Below are positions 44,532-54,192 of a DNA stretch of 57,270 nt, one piece after another (within the stretch, counting starts at the first letter, position 1; each line of letters opens with the position of its first letter). Location of the stretch: NCBI GenBank assembly GCA_944322745.1, contig CALUPV010000011.1, positions 1-57,270 on the forward strand, written 5' to 3'. The notes beneath the pieces were generated by a model. That model was not told the origin of the DNA, searched no databases, and saw only the letters and a program-made list of their open reading frames with translations. The position numbers and the translations under genes were made by a program. This DNA comes from Candidatus Gastranaerophilales bacterium. GTDB taxonomy: Bacteria; Cyanobacteriota; Vampirovibrionia; Gastranaerophilales; Gastranaerophilaceae.

Positions 44532-44634
44532 AATAATAATCTAATTTTTCCTGTATATTTGATAAAGAGTCTATAAAATTATATTTTAAATCAGAGAGAG
44601 AATTCATATTGACTCAAATTCTCTCTCAATCTTT

Positions 44635-46185
44635 TTATTTTGCAACTTCAGTTGTTCTTATTTCTCTAACCACAGTCACTCTTATTTGGCCAGGATAATC
44701 AAGTTCTTCTTCAATGCGTTTGGCAATGTCTCTGGCTAGTCTTGCTGAAGCTACATCATCAAATTTTTCCGGTTGAACAACAACTCTAACTTCTCTACCT
44801 GCTTGCACTGCAAAAGACTGCTTAATACCATCATAACTTAACGCTATTTCTTCAAGTTTTTGTAATCTCTTGATATATATTTCAAGAGTATCACGTCTTG
44901 AACCTGGTCTACCGGCAGAAATTGCATCAGCTAATTTTACAAGAACAGCTTCTATTGTATTTGCTGTTACATCATCATGGTGAGCTTCTATTGCGTGAAT
45001 AATTTCTTCTCTTTCCCCGTATTTTCTTGCAAGTTCAACACCAAGCTCTATGTGAGTTCCTTCTTGAGTTTGATCAACCGCTTTACCAATATCATGTAAT
45101 AATCCGGCACGTTTTGCTATTTTTACATTTGCACCAATTTCAGCTGCAATCATGCCAGCAATATGACCAACTTCTAAAGAGTGAAGCAAAACATTTTGAC
45201 CATAACTTGTTCTATAATATAATCTTCCTAATGTTTTTACCAGCTCTTTATTAAGGTTCATAATACCCATTTCCATTGCGGCATTTTCACCTTCTTGTTT
45301 TATCTTTTGTTCAATTTCAACCCTTGCCTTTTCAACCATTTCTTCAATACGAACAGGGTGAATACGACCATCAGATACAAGTTTCTCAAGTGCAAGTTTT
45401 GCAATCTCTCTTCTTACAGGGTCGAAACAAGATAGAACAACAGCTTCAGGAGTATCATCAATAATTAAATCAACACCTGTCAATGTTTCTAATGTACGAA
45501 TATTCCTGCCTTCACGTCCAATAATACGACCTTTCATTTCATCAGATGGCAAACTTACAGTAGCTACAGTTGATTCAATAACTTGATCTATTGCACATCT
45601 TTGCATTACTGTAGTTAAAATTTCTTTTGCTTTTTCATTTGAAATTTCTTTAATATGGTTTTCATTTTCTCGAATTAAAGCATTTGCTTCTTGCTGTAAA
45701 TCATTTTTCAATTGCTCAAAAAGAAGATTTTTAGCTTCTTCTGATGACATACCAGAAATTCTTTCAAGTTCTTGGATTTGTTTTTGTATAGTTTCTGCAA
45801 GATAATCTTCTTTATCAAGAACTTCATCCATTTTTCTTTGAAGTTCAGATTCTTTATTAACTATAGCTTGCTCTTTATCTTCGAGTAATTCCTCTCGTTT
45901 AGAAAGTTTTGCTTCGAGTTTCGAAAGTTCTTGCCTTCTTTCTTTCGTTTCTTCTTGAAATTTTTCAATATCCTTTTGTACAGCCTCTTTGGCAGTAATC
46001 ATTGCTTCTTTCTTATAAAGACTGTTTTTTTCTTCCATGTCTCTTAGTAATGCTTCTTTTTCTTTTTTGCCTCTATTTGAATCCAAGAAAAACATCAGGC
46101 AAATGAAGACCAAAAAACAAACAAGTATTACTAAAGTATTAATATCAATCTTAATTTTCCCGTACCTCGTTCTTTCTAAATGCAT
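44635..46185 (-). CDS. rny: Ribonuclease Y
   Basis: This membrane-anchored endoribonuclease starts mRNA decay. It has an N-terminal membrane helix (about 14-34), a long coiled coil (about 38-190), a KH domain ([14 protein letters not shown]) and an HD phosphohydrolase domain (G-L-L-H-D-I-G-K). At about 516 residues it has normal length. The frame opens at a GTG (46197) with the first ATG at 46185, and neither has a clear ribosome binding site. It heads the rny-ymdB-PHP-pilin-like run. Confidence 0.96.
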   Translation of the reverse strand: MHLERTRYGKIKIDINTLVILVCFLVFICLMFFLDSNRGKKEKEALLRDMEEKNSLYKKEAMITAKEAVQKDIEKFQEETKERRQELSKLEAKLSKREELLEDKEQAIVNKESELQRKMDEVLDKEDYLAETIQKQIQELERISGMSSEEAKNLLFEQLKNDLQQEANALIRENENHIKEISNEKAKEILTTVMQRCAIDQVIESTVATVSLPSDEMKGRIIGREGRNIRTLETLTGVDLIIDDTPEAVVLSCFDPVRREIAKLALEKLVSDGRIHPVRIEEMVEKARVEIEQKIKQEGENAAMEMGIMNLNKELVKTLGRLYYRTSYGQNVLLHSLEVGHIAGMIAAEIGANVKIAKRAGLLHDIGKAVDQTQEGTHIELGVELARKYGEREEIIHAIEAHHDDVTANTIEAVLVKLADAISAGRPGSRRDTLEIYIKRLQKLEEIALSYDGIKQSFAVQAGREVRVVVQPEKFDDVASARLARDIAKRIEEELDYPGQIRVTVVREIRTTEVAK

Positions 46186-46353
46186 ACAAGGATGCACTTA
46201 TGTAATATTAATATTTAAATAAATTTAACTTTAATTCATATATCAAAATTATGTTATTCTATTACTTATAGTAGTAATTTTAACATATAAAAATGGTTTT
46301 TAACAACATTTTTATATATTCTTATATGTTCTTAAAAAAATTTGAATTTTTAC

Positions 46354-46382
46354 TGGACATAAAAAAATTTTTATATTATATT
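46354..46382 (+). promoter_or_regulatory. Promoter of tRNA-Leu
   Basis: TGGACA (46354-46359), a 17-base spacer and TATATT (46377-46382) lie so that transcription would start about 7 bases before the tRNA. This is a good sigma-70-type match with correct spacing. Confidence 0.75.
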
Positions 46383-46395
46383 ACATTTTGAATAG

Positions 46396-46481
46396 GCCTT
46401 GGTGGCGGAAGTGGTAGACGCGTTGGACTTAAAATCCAATTAGGCTCACCCCTAGTGCCGGTTCAAGTCCGGCTCAAGGCA
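46396..46481 (+). tRNA. tRNA-Leu (anticodon TAA)
   Basis: This 86-base class II tRNA has the acceptor GCCTTGG/TCAAGGC with discriminator A and an anticodon loop CTTAAAA between TTGGA and TCCAA. It has a long variable arm and T-arm GCCGG-TTCAAGT-CCGGC. CCA is not encoded. A promoter lies upstream and an intrinsic terminator just downstream. Confidence 0.97.
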
Positions 46482-46487
46482 AATTTT

Positions 46488-46516
46488 AAAAGACTCCTTT
46501 GGGGGTCTTTTTTTTA
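46488..46516 (+). terminator. Terminator of tRNA-Leu
   Basis: AAAGACTCC (46489-46497) pairs with GGGGTCTTT (46502-46510, one G-T pair), followed by a T run, 7 bases after the tRNA end. Confidence 0.92.
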
Positions 46517-46522
46517 TGAGAC

Positions 46523-46586
46523 GGATGCGAACCCACAAAACGAAGTTTTGTAAAAAGTTCAGCGCGAGTGAGCAGAGGCTGGAATA
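46523..46586 (+). repeat. tRNA-flanking dispersed repeat, copy A
   Basis: This ~65-base unit lies right after the tRNA-Leu terminator. It contains GGATGCGAACCCACAAAACG, the hairpin ACAAAAC-GAA-GTTTTGT (46535-46551) and AGCGCGAGTGAGCAGAGGCT (46561-46580). The same order of blocks recurs after tRNA-Ser at 54171-54235. The first block resembles the reverse complement of a tRNA T-arm. No coding frame or transposase is associated. Confidence 0.75.
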
Positions 46587-46669
46587 GCAAAAGTAATGAC
46601 CATTCTATACGTAATACATTAAAAACTATTCTCGCCTTTTTTCTTATATAAAAGAATATCTATCAAAAA

Positions 46670-48670
46670 TCATTCTTTATTATCAAAATTATCTGCTATT
46701 ATTTCTGATGCATTAGTTGTATTTATTGGCATTACAATTGTAGCACCTGTTTCAGGATGTACATATACTTGTCTTGGAATATATTCATTAGATATTACCT
46801 CAATTTCTATTCCTAAAATGTCTTTTGCCTGCATTCCATCAATTTCCATAATTTGTTGTTGTATAACCTTTAGTTCTGATTTTAATGCTTTAACTTGATT
46901 TGCTAAAACTGTATTTTCGGGATTATTAACAGATTCTGTATATAATCTATACATTTCTTGTCCTTTTGTCTTATATTCAATAGTTAATTTTGATTTTTTA
47001 ATTTGATCAAGTAATCTGGCTTCTTCACTCAAGTCATAATTTTGTTGGCTTCTAAGTTTTGCCAATTTACTTTCTAATTTTGCAATTTCGAAATTATTTC
47101 CATTTCTTTGAGCCAGAACTTCTTCAGGTGTAAATTGATACTGATTAAAGTCACCGCCAAATCCCATAATACCTTGACCGGCAACATTACTTTCTATACA
47201 ATCAATACCGTCTCTAAGCGATTTAATTGCTGCTATTTTTTCTTCTTCTGTTAATTCTTTCAGTAAACCTACATCTATATTTGAAGTATTAAATCCTGAT
47301 GAATTTTGCATTGCAATTTTATATCTTAAATTATGTCCTCTTGCATAATCTCTCATTGCTGCAATTGCATCATCTACATTATTATATCCTTGAATAAATT
47401 CTTTGTTTCCACGAACTAATGGTTCTACCATCGCTGTTAATTCATCATCTGAATATGATACCATCTTATACAATTTGTCTTTTGCTAAAGCAGAAAAATC
47501 CATTTTCATTTGGGCATTAAGTTTTGGTGGTTTTGAAGTTGACGAACCTAAGAAACTTCCACCTGTTATTACATTATCTTTCTCTCCACTTTGAATTCTA
47601 TTCGACAAATATTCAACAACAACTCTTTCTTTATCCTGAGTTGAAAGTCTTTGTCTTAAGATAGCTTCATTAGCGTGGGTAGTTTCATGCCTTATAACAT
47701 CAGGTAGATCAAATACACCTTCTCTATAGGCATTTTCATTTATTGTAATTGTATGGTTTGATGAATTATAACCACCGCCTTGTTTTGGATTATCTTTTAT
47801 AACCTTAATTTCTGGTCTCAGTTTTTCCGGTATTCCACAGTCATCACAAGCTTCTTTATATAGAGATTTAACTTCTGCCTCTATTTGTTCACTAGTCATA
47901 GCTGCACGTCTTTTTCCTTCTGCAGTTTCTGCAAACTTCATTTTCTGCTTTTCTACTTTTACTTTTGATTCTTTAGTAAATAGAAATCGAAACATATCTT
48001 TTGCACGTGCGGAAATATTACTCGGTTTAAATTGGCTTGCTACTGCTTTTAAACCAGCTCTTGTAGTAAATAATGATTTAATTTCTTTTAATGCATCAAG
48101 TGTTGTTCCCTTGCTTACTTCTTTTGATATTTGAAGCTTTTGGGCTTTATTTAAAGATGATACGCCAAGCTCATTCATTAATTTGGCCTCTTTTGCAACT
48201 TTAGCACTTTGTTTTGCACCAAGTACACTCATTGCGACACCAACAGTTCCTTGTCCAACACCATTAAATGCTTTTTCTGCTTGGTCATATTCTTTATTTT
48301 TTATATTGACAGCTACATCAAATGCACTTTTTCCAAGTTGAAAAACACTTAATGCCCCAAAACCAACTGCCATTATCGGACCCAAAACTGGGACTAAAGA
48401 ACAAGCAACAGCTGTAGCTGCAACCATTCCTATTGTCATAACAGGATGTTCAATAACTGCCGTTAAAGGCGATAAAACTCCTTTTATAAAATTTTTAGCA
48501 CATTCTGAAATATCAAATTTTCCATTATTTGATTTATCTTGTTTGATACTCGAAATTTCTATAGAATCAGGTTTGTATTCAATTTTAACTTTTTCTTGTT
48601 TAATATTTTTTCCAAATTCTTTAGATAGATCTATATTTTTTATATTTAAATCATTGTTAATTTGATTCAT
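46670..48670 (-). CDS. Large lineage-specific protein with HEXXH zinc-protease motif
   Basis: The 666-residue protein has a hydrophilic start and a Gly/Ala-rich hydrophobic region at about 63-113, probably two membrane-inserting helices. A helical region follows, then I-R-H-E-T-T-H-A-N-E-A (HETTH, residues 328-332), an HEXXH zincin motif, and coiled coil at about 525-620. A C-terminal beta-type tail ends near A-T-I-V-M-P. The motif suggests a metallopeptidase, but no third ligand could be fixed. Its layout resembles secreted effectors or toxins, though no secretion signal is visible. I do not know the family. Confidence 0.65.
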   Translation of the reverse strand: MNQINNDLNIKNIDLSKEFGKNIKQEKVKIEYKPDSIEISSIKQDKSNNGKFDISECAKNFIKGVLSPLTAVIEHPVMTIGMVAATAVACSLVPVLGPIMAVGFGALSVFQLGKSAFDVAVNIKNKEYDQAEKAFNGVGQGTVGVAMSVLGAKQSAKVAKEAKLMNELGVSSLNKAQKLQISKEVSKGTTLDALKEIKSLFTTRAGLKAVASQFKPSNISARAKDMFRFLFTKESKVKVEKQKMKFAETAEGKRRAAMTSEQIEAEVKSLYKEACDDCGIPEKLRPEIKVIKDNPKQGGGYNSSNHTITINENAYREGVFDLPDVIRHETTHANEAILRQRLSTQDKERVVVEYLSNRIQSGEKDNVITGGSFLGSSTSKPPKLNAQMKMDFSALAKDKLYKMVSYSDDELTAMVEPLVRGNKEFIQGYNNVDDAIAAMRDYARGHNLRYKIAMQNSSGFNTSNIDVGLLKELTEEEKIAAIKSLRDGIDCIESNVAGQGIMGFGGDFNQYQFTPEEVLAQRNGNNFEIAKLESKLAKLRSQQNYDLSEEARLLDQIKKSKLTIEYKTKGQEMYRLYTESVNNPENTVLANQVKALKSELKVIQQQIMEIDGMQAKDILGIEIEVISNEYIPRQVYVHPETGATIVMPINTTNASEIIADNFDNKE

Positions 48671-48741
48671 TATTTCTTACACTCCATACTTCCCTTTATA
48701 TAAATAAAGGAATTTTATGTAAGATAATTTACAATGATTTA

Positions 48742-49452
48742 TTATCTCTCTTCACAAAAAGAAATATTTCTTTCAATTTCTTTCTTCCAAATTTCCAGAA
48801 AATATACCGAAAGAATTAAATATACAAACCACATAATAACAGTTGCAAAACAGTTAGAGCCATCTATGTATGCAAAAATCCACATAATTAACGATATTAG
48901 ATTCACAAAAAACCATATATACCATTGTTCTATACACCTTTTTACAGTTAGGAATTGACCAAAGATTGACAATACAGTTGCTATAGAATCTAGATACGGA
49001 TTTGAATCTCCTGTTATTTTTAATAATATTGAAACAATAACTGATATTATTATCATCAATATTAAATAAATAAATCTCTCTTTATTCGTAAGTTTTGTTT
49101 TTATAATTTCTCTTACATCTTTCTTTAAGTGTTTTTTCCATTTGAAAATTCCTATTATCTCCATAGGAAGATAATAAAGCATATATAAACACAAATTACC
49201 GTAAAAACCGTTTTTTAATGATAAATATGAATAACAAAAAGTGCCTATAATTCCTATAAAATAGCAAGATACTCTTCCTTTACCGGCTAAAATTGTATAA
49301 CTTATGCCGCAAACAGCAGAGATTAAGGCGATTTTATTATCGTTTATAAGAATTGAGGTTATGATTATAACTAAAATTACAAATGGAAATAAGAAACGTT
49401 CATATTTCCCAAAATTTTTAAATTCTTCTTTTATTAATTTGATTAATTCCAT
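48742..49452 (-). CDS. pnuC: Nicotinamide riboside transporter PnuC
   Basis: The 236-residue inner-membrane protein has about seven membrane segments. The PnuC landmarks are Y-T-I-L-A-G-K-G-R-V near residue 52, the Y-Y-L-P-M-E-I-I-G-I-F-K-W segment near 92 and W-Y-I-W-F-F-V-N-L-I-S near 170. PnuC facilitates uptake of nicotinamide riboside for NAD synthesis. A kinase partner (NadR-like) is not nearby. A 74-codon frame on the other strand inside it is a shadow. Confidence 0.9.
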   Translation of the reverse strand: MELIKLIKEEFKNFGKYERFLFPFVILVIIITSILINDNKIALISAVCGISYTILAGKGRVSCYFIGIIGTFCYSYLSLKNGFYGNLCLYMLYYLPMEIIGIFKWKKHLKKDVREIIKTKLTNKERFIYLILMIIISVIVSILLKITGDSNPYLDSIATVLSIFGQFLTVKRCIEQWYIWFFVNLISLIMWIFAYIDGSNCFATVIMWFVYLILSVYFLEIWKKEIERNISFCEER

Positions 49453-49525
49453 AAGAAGAATTATAAAATAAAATAAATTTTAATAAATTATTTAATTTCT
49501 ATTGTGTTTGTTGTCTGCTGTTATT

Positions 49526-50584
49526 ATGAAAATTAATAGTGGCAGTATAAATAATTCACCTTCTTATAAAGGTTTCTGGAACAATAAAGCAGTGTTAAAA
49601 GGTTTAGAAGCTATATCTGAACACGGAACTACTTTTGTTGCTGCAACAACTCTTGTAATGTCTACAGGAATAAGACCTATTGCTATTAATATGACTCCTG
49701 ACGTAAAAAAAGAAAACAAACAATATGCAACTACTAATTCGATTGCATCAGGTTTAATAAAATTCGGCATAGTTGAAGCTATTGCTATTCCTATAGAAAA
49801 TGCTGTTAAAAAAATAGACAAAAACCCTGAAAAATATTTAACTCCGCAAACAATAAAAGCATTGCAAGGAAATGCCAAAACACTTGCCGAATCAAGAAGT
49901 TATAAATTTGCAACCCAGATATTAAAAATGGGAACAGGTCTAATTACTGCAATTCCTAAAGCAATGTTAACAGTTGCTTTAATACCAGTTATTATGAATA
50001 AATTATTTCCTAAGAAAGAAGAAAAGAAGCCAAATCTTAATGAACTAATTTATAGTAGTGATAATAATATATTTTCATCAGATTTTAATAACAAAGAAAA
50101 AATCTCTCCTTCGTTCAAAGGCGGAATAACCGAGACAACAGCCAAAGGAATTGGGAAAATATTAAATAATAATTCAGTACAGAATTTTGTAAAAAAATAT
50201 TCTTCTCAAGATACTAATATTGCAAGAAATATGTCTATTGCAACAGATGTTTTGCTTACAGCTTCTTTTATTCACAGAACGGCTAAAAGTGAGAAAATAG
50301 AAAAAGAACGAAAAAAAGCTCTTATTTCTAATAATGTTATTTCTACAGGTATTACACTTGCAGGCGGATATTCAATTGACAAACTAATTCAAAAAAATAC
50401 AAATAAATTGATAGAAAATTTCAAAAAATCAAACGGCAATAATCCAAAACTAAATAAATATATTGAAGGTATAAACATATTAAGACCAACCGTAATTTTT
50501 GCACTTCTTTATTATGGTGTTTTACCAATATTATCAACATACTTATCTGATAAAATAGATAAATTAACAGAAAGAAACAAATAA
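49526..50584 (+). CDS. Lineage-specific membrane-associated protein of unknown function
   Basis: This roughly 352-residue protein begins M-K-I-N-S-G-S-I-N-N-S-P-S-Y-K-G-F. A second S-P-S-F-K-G occurs near residue 195, which may mark two related halves. Each half has Ala/Ile-rich helices (about 25-45, 75-95, 140-165 in the first; 245-320 in the second) that may insert into membranes. No enzyme motif is visible. ATG 49526 is preferred to the frame opening at 49502, although neither has a good ribosome binding site. It lies downstream of nothing obvious and divergent from pnuC. Confidence 0.6.
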   Translation: MKINSGSINNSPSYKGFWNNKAVLKGLEAISEHGTTFVAATTLVMSTGIRPIAINMTPDVKKENKQYATTNSIASGLIKFGIVEAIAIPIENAVKKIDKNPEKYLTPQTIKALQGNAKTLAESRSYKFATQILKMGTGLITAIPKAMLTVALIPVIMNKLFPKKEEKKPNLNELIYSSDNNIFSSDFNNKEKISPSFKGGITETTAKGIGKILNNNSVQNFVKKYSSQDTNIARNMSIATDVLLTASFIHRTAKSEKIEKERKKALISNNVISTGITLAGGYSIDKLIQKNTNKLIENFKKSNGNNPKLNKYIEGINILRPTVIFALLYYGVLPILSTYLSDKIDKLTERNK

Positions 50585-50640
50585 CTTGAAAACATATAAT
50601 GCACCTGCTATAATTATAGCAGTAAAGGGGTGTTCGTATT

Positions 50641-51021
50641 TTGATTAGTTCTTTAGGTTTAAGTTCCGGCAATCTATATGCTCAGCAGAAAAAAAACTTT
50701 ATAAACCAGCGTCACGATGAAATATATGCTCATGAAAAGGCACATAAGAATGCAGCAGGTTCTTTAGGCGGGTCTATTGTTATAGAGAAAAATAGTCAAG
50801 GAATACCTACAGGCGGTCATGTTGATATAAAAATGCCTGCCTTAGATAAAGAAAATCCTGATAAAACAATAAAACATGCGGATATAGTTATTAAAGCAGC
50901 TATGGCACCCGGTGACCCCTCAGAACAAGATTATAAGGTTGCTGCTGAAGCAAAATCTATAAAGAATAAAGCAAAAAATTATCAAAAACAATTGGGGCAA
51001 AAGCTTAATATTTTAGCATAA
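50641..51021 (+). CDS. Small SprA-like putative metalloprotease
   Basis: The 126-residue protein has Y-A-H-E-K-A-H-K-N-A-A-G (HEXXH, residues 31-35) followed by G-G-H-V-D-I-K-M-P. This matches the pattern of the SprA-related family (H-E-x-A-H-x-A-A-G ... V-G-G-E-V-x-I), and that family's proteolytic activity is untested as far as I know. It starts with TTG, with AAAGGGG upstream. It follows the 49526 gene by 56 bases. Confidence 0.78.
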   Translation: MISSLGLSSGNLYAQQKKNFINQRHDEIYAHEKAHKNAAGSLGGSIVIEKNSQGIPTGGHVDIKMPALDKENPDKTIKHADIVIKAAMAPGDPSEQDYKVAAEAKSIKNKAKNYQKQLGQKLNILA

Positions 51022-51080
51022 TGATATATTTTTTATAAAATATCTATTATTGCAGTTTTATTTTAGTTATTTTAATCAAT

Positions 51081-51971
51081 TTAAAAATATTTTCTTAATC
51101 CGAACGAAAGAATAACACCACTTCTTCCGCCATTTCTTATTGTTATTTGTATATAACCCGTATAATCCTCACCCACAGACTTCTGTATTCCAACACCATA
51201 TTGAACATAAGGTTTTAAACTTATTTCACCAAGGATAACATCATTAGGAGAAAATCTTGAAGCATTTAATATATTCCAAACCTGTTGTACACCAATATAT
51301 GGCTGCCAACCGTTATCCAGATTGGCAGTTAACTTTAAACCAGGCATTAATTGAATTGAATATACAGGATCTGACTTTACAACAACATTTTGAGCATTTA
51401 CATAATCAAAAGTATTAGCCCAAAGATATGCCCCCAGAAAACTGGGCTGGAATGAAAGTTTTTTATCTAACAGTTCAAAATTATAACCTGTTTTTATTGC
51501 TGCAGTTGCACTGATCATAGAAAAATTCAAATTTTCAAATGAACTTTTTGCAACAGCATTCACTGCTCCAACATTAGTTAAAATACCAAGAAAGAAATTA
51601 TTTCTAAAGAAAACTCCGGATACTCCAAGCTGCCCGCCATTTTGGAATATTGTTCTTGCGCTATATTTTTGCCTTGAACCGGTATAACCTGTATGAAAAG
51701 TTAATACAGCATCCCAATCATCGCCTAAATTTATTACATTAGTATCATAACCAATATACGCACCGTAAGCGGTGTTATGTACTATATTGCCGCTTTCAAG
51801 TTCTATTGTTTCAAAAGCACTATATGGTTTAAACCATATACTTTCAGTTTTAGTAGAACGTTGTTCGGGAGAGAAGGTAGATACAGAACCATTTGGTACT
51901 GTTACGGCAAAAACCTTTACCGAAAACAACATTAAAAAAAATAGAACAACTATAAATTTTTCTTTAAACAC
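51081..51971 (-). CDS. Beta-barrel outer-membrane protein (autotransporter beta-domain-like)
   Basis: The 296-residue protein has a clear signal peptide (residues 1-22, cleaved after V-F-A). Alternating hydrophobic strands with Gly/Tyr/Asn turns follow, and the terminal residue is Phe, the outer-membrane insertion signature (G-L-R-K-Y-F). Strands such as F-K-P-Y-S-A-F and Y-G-A-Y-I-G-Y-D-T resemble autotransporter barrels, but no passenger domain is present. It shows that the cell has an outer membrane. The gene is monocistronic. Confidence 0.85.
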   Translation of the reverse strand: MFKEKFIVVLFFLMLFSVKVFAVTVPNGSVSTFSPEQRSTKTESIWFKPYSAFETIELESGNIVHNTAYGAYIGYDTNVINLGDDWDAVLTFHTGYTGSRQKYSARTIFQNGGQLGVSGVFFRNNFFLGILTNVGAVNAVAKSSFENLNFSMISATAAIKTGYNFELLDKKLSFQPSFLGAYLWANTFDYVNAQNVVVKSDPVYSIQLMPGLKLTANLDNGWQPYIGVQQVWNILNASRFSPNDVILGEISLKPYVQYGVGIQKSVGEDYTGYIQITIRNGGRSGVILSFGLRKYF

Positions 51972-52117
51972 AAATTCAACCTTTCGGTCGAATTTACCAT
52001 TAATATAAAAAAAAATCGTCGCTCTTAAGTATATATATGATTATTTATAAAAAATAATTATTCTGAACAGTCAACTATTATAAAGAAATTTTTTTATTAT
52101 ATATAAGGAATTAAGAG

Positions 52118-53044
52118 TTGATGATAATGTTGAACAATATATGCAATAATAATATAGAGATAAATCCATCTGGCACTTGGGCATCTTTTTTTCCAAATTC
52201 TGATATTTTATTGGATAAAACGAATAAACAACTTTTTAATAACATAAATAAAGCAGAAGATGATTCTTCCGATATTGCTATTATAGCACATAGAGGATAT
52301 AGCTCTGAAGCACCTGAAAATACGATTCCGGCATTTATTCTGGCAGCAGAAAATGGTTACGATACGGTTGAATGTGATATTCAATGGACTAAAGATTCCG
52401 TTCCTGTTTTATTACATGACAATACTATAAATAGAACAGCAAGAAGAGAAAACGGATGGGGATTTTTATTCAGAAGGAAATGTTCTAATTATAGTTTCGA
52501 AGAACTGCAAAGATTAGATTTTGGTTCTTGGAAAGGAGAAAAATATAAAGGAACTAAAATACCATCTTTTTATGAAGCTCTGGACTGCAGTAATGAATAT
52601 GATTTAAACATGTATGTTGAATTAAAAGAAGACAGTAATTTTGATTCGGAAAAGGCAAAGATTCTGGCTGAAGCAGTGAAAGAAGCAGGTATGGAAGATA
52701 AAATAACCTGGATTAGTTTTAATCCGGAATATCTAAAAATGATGAGTGAACTTATGCCTGAATCAAGGCTTGGCTATTTATATGAGAAAGAACCTGATGC
52801 AAAAACAATACAAACACTGCAAAACTTAAAGACAGAAAATAATGAAGTATTTTTGGATATAAAAGCATCTAAAATGACAGATAAAGCAGATGAACTATTA
52901 GATAATGCCGGTTTTGATTTTGAAGCTTGGACTGTTGATGATGAACAAACATTAGAAGAAATGTATTCATATGAATGCATAGGAATTACTACTAATAAAC
53001 TTACTGGAGACCAAATTGATAATATAATAGATTCTTTTGAATAA
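52118..53044 (+). CDS. Glycerophosphodiester phosphodiesterase
   Basis: The 308-residue TIM-barrel enzyme releases glycerol 3-phosphate from glycerophosphodiesters. Motifs are I-I-A-H-R-G-Y-S-S-E-A-P-E-N-T (catalytic His near residue 60), E-C-D-I-Q (metal Glu/Asp) and L-L-H-D-N-T. A 55-residue N-terminal extension without signal peptide precedes the barrel. The start may be TTG 52118 or ATG 52121. It is followed after about 70 bases by the cation transporter gene. Confidence 0.93.
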   Translation: MMIMLNNICNNNIEINPSGTWASFFPNSDILLDKTNKQLFNNINKAEDDSSDIAIIAHRGYSSEAPENTIPAFILAAENGYDTVECDIQWTKDSVPVLLHDNTINRTARRENGWGFLFRRKCSNYSFEELQRLDFGSWKGEKYKGTKIPSFYEALDCSNEYDLNMYVELKEDSNFDSEKAKILAEAVKEAGMEDKITWISFNPEYLKMMSELMPESRLGYLYEKEPDAKTIQTLQNLKTENNEVFLDIKASKMTDKADELLDNAGFDFEAWTVDDEQTLEEMYSYECIGITTNKLTGDQIDNIIDSFE

Positions 53045-53117
53045 TCAAATATGCTTTTTTAAGTTTAATGTTGTAAAATAATCTAATAAGATATTGAAGT
53101 TTATTATAAAGGTTGTT

Positions 53118-54020
53118 ATGGAACTTAATACACAAAAAAAATTTGCAGCAGGACTGTCTATTACATCCAACGCAATAATAATACTTTTAAAAATTGTTGC
53201 CGGAATTCTATCAGGCAGTATAAGTATAATATCAGAAGCAATACATTCATTTTCAGATTTTTTAGCATCAGTATTAACATTTTTTGCGGTATCACGTTCA
53301 AGTGAACCGGCAGATAAGGAACATCCGTTTGGGCATGGGAAATATGAGGATATGTCGGGTTTCATTGAGGGTGGATTAATTATTCTTGCCGGATTATACA
53401 TAATATATGAATCAGTTAAAAAATTAATATTGGGATATAATATTGAATTTAATTCAATGCTTGGTATATATGTAATGGCATTTGCCGTTGTTGCAAATTT
53501 TATGGTAAGCAGTTATTTATTTTATGTAGCAAAGAAAGCTGACTCTGTTTCATTATACGCAGATGCAGAACACTTAAGAACTGATATTTTCTCTTCTTTG
53601 GGTGTATTAATCGGTTTAATACTTATTAAGATAACAGATATTGTAATTCTTGACCCTATAATCGCAATAATTGTTGCCATCATAATTATCAAAGCAGGAT
53701 ATTCTATATCAAAAGAGACATTAAATAATTTATTGGATGGCTCTTTACCTGAAGAAGACATGAAAAAAATCGAATCAATATTAGAAAATAATATATCAAT
53801 AAAAGGATATAAAGACTTAAAAACAAGAAAAGTAGGACAATGTAAAGACATAGAAATTACTATTTTCTTTGAACCAAATTTAACAATAGCGCAGTGTCAT
53901 AAAATTTGCGATGAAATAGAAGAAGAAATAGCAAAAAGTTTTACTAATATAACAATAATTATTCATCCAGAACCTGAGAATATAGAAAAAAAAGATAATA
54001 AAATTATTTTAAGTTGTTAA
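53118..54020 (+). CDS. Cation diffusion facilitator (zinc/iron efflux) protein
   Basis: The roughly 300-residue CDF transporter has six membrane segments. The metal sites are S-E-A-I-H-S-F-S-D-F in segment 2, with H-P-F-G-H-G-K-Y-E in the following loop, and Y-A-D-A-E-H-L-R-T-D-I in segment 5. The cytoplasmic C-terminal domain binds further metal. It exchanges Zn, Fe or Mn for protons. ATG 53118 has AAAGG five bases upstream and is preferred over the open frame from 53094. The tRNA-Ser promoter overlaps its stop codon. Confidence 0.93.
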   Translation: MELNTQKKFAAGLSITSNAIIILLKIVAGILSGSISIISEAIHSFSDFLASVLTFFAVSRSSEPADKEHPFGHGKYEDMSGFIEGGLIILAGLYIIYESVKKLILGYNIEFNSMLGIYVMAFAVVANFMVSSYLFYVAKKADSVSLYADAEHLRTDIFSSLGVLIGLILIKITDIVILDPIIAIIVAIIIIKAGYSISKETLNNLLDGSLPEEDMKKIESILENNISIKGYKDLKTRKVGQCKDIEITIFFEPNLTIAQCHKICDEIEEEIAKSFTNITIIIHPEPENIEKKDNKIILSC

Positions 54021-54042
54021 AAAGAAATCTAGGTAATATAAT
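54014..54042 (+). promoter_or_regulatory. Promoter of tRNA-Ser
   Basis: TTGTTA (54014-54019), a 17-base spacer and a perfect TATAAT (54037-54042) place the start about 5 bases before the tRNA. The -35 box overlaps the CDF stop codon. Confidence 0.8.
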
Positions 54043-54053
54043 TTGATATAAAA

Positions 54054-54140
54054 GGAGAGATGTCCGAGTGGTTTAAGGTGCAAATCTCGAAAATTTGTGC
54101 AGGGGCGACCTTGCCGAGGGTTCGAATCCCTCTCTCTCCG
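54054..54140 (+). tRNA. tRNA-Ser (anticodon CGA)
   Basis: This 87-base class II tRNA has acceptor GGAGAGA/TCTCTCC with discriminator G and an anticodon loop CTCGAAA between CAAAT and ATTTG. It has a long variable arm and T-arm GAGGG-TTCGAAT-CCCTC. CCA is not encoded. Its 3' 16 bases are repeated at 54291, at the edge of the right-hand accessory segment. Confidence 0.97.
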
Positions 54141-54192
54141 ATTTTTTATTTTTTTGAAGATATAAAAGGGATGAGAACCCTCACAAAACGAA
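54125..54192 (+). repeat. tRNA-Ser 3' end plus flank, first copy of a 68 bp direct repeat
   Basis: This copy runs from AATCCCTCTCTCTCCG inside the tRNA through TTTGAAGATATAAAAGGGAT to CACAAAACGAA. Nearly identical sequence is found at 54291-54358. A direct repeat of a tRNA 3' end is the classical scar of integration at that tRNA. Confidence 0.85.

Noticed and set aside
48734..48958. 74-codon plus-strand ORF inside pnuC
   Set aside because: It is a shadow of pnuC with no ribosome binding site or recognisable features.
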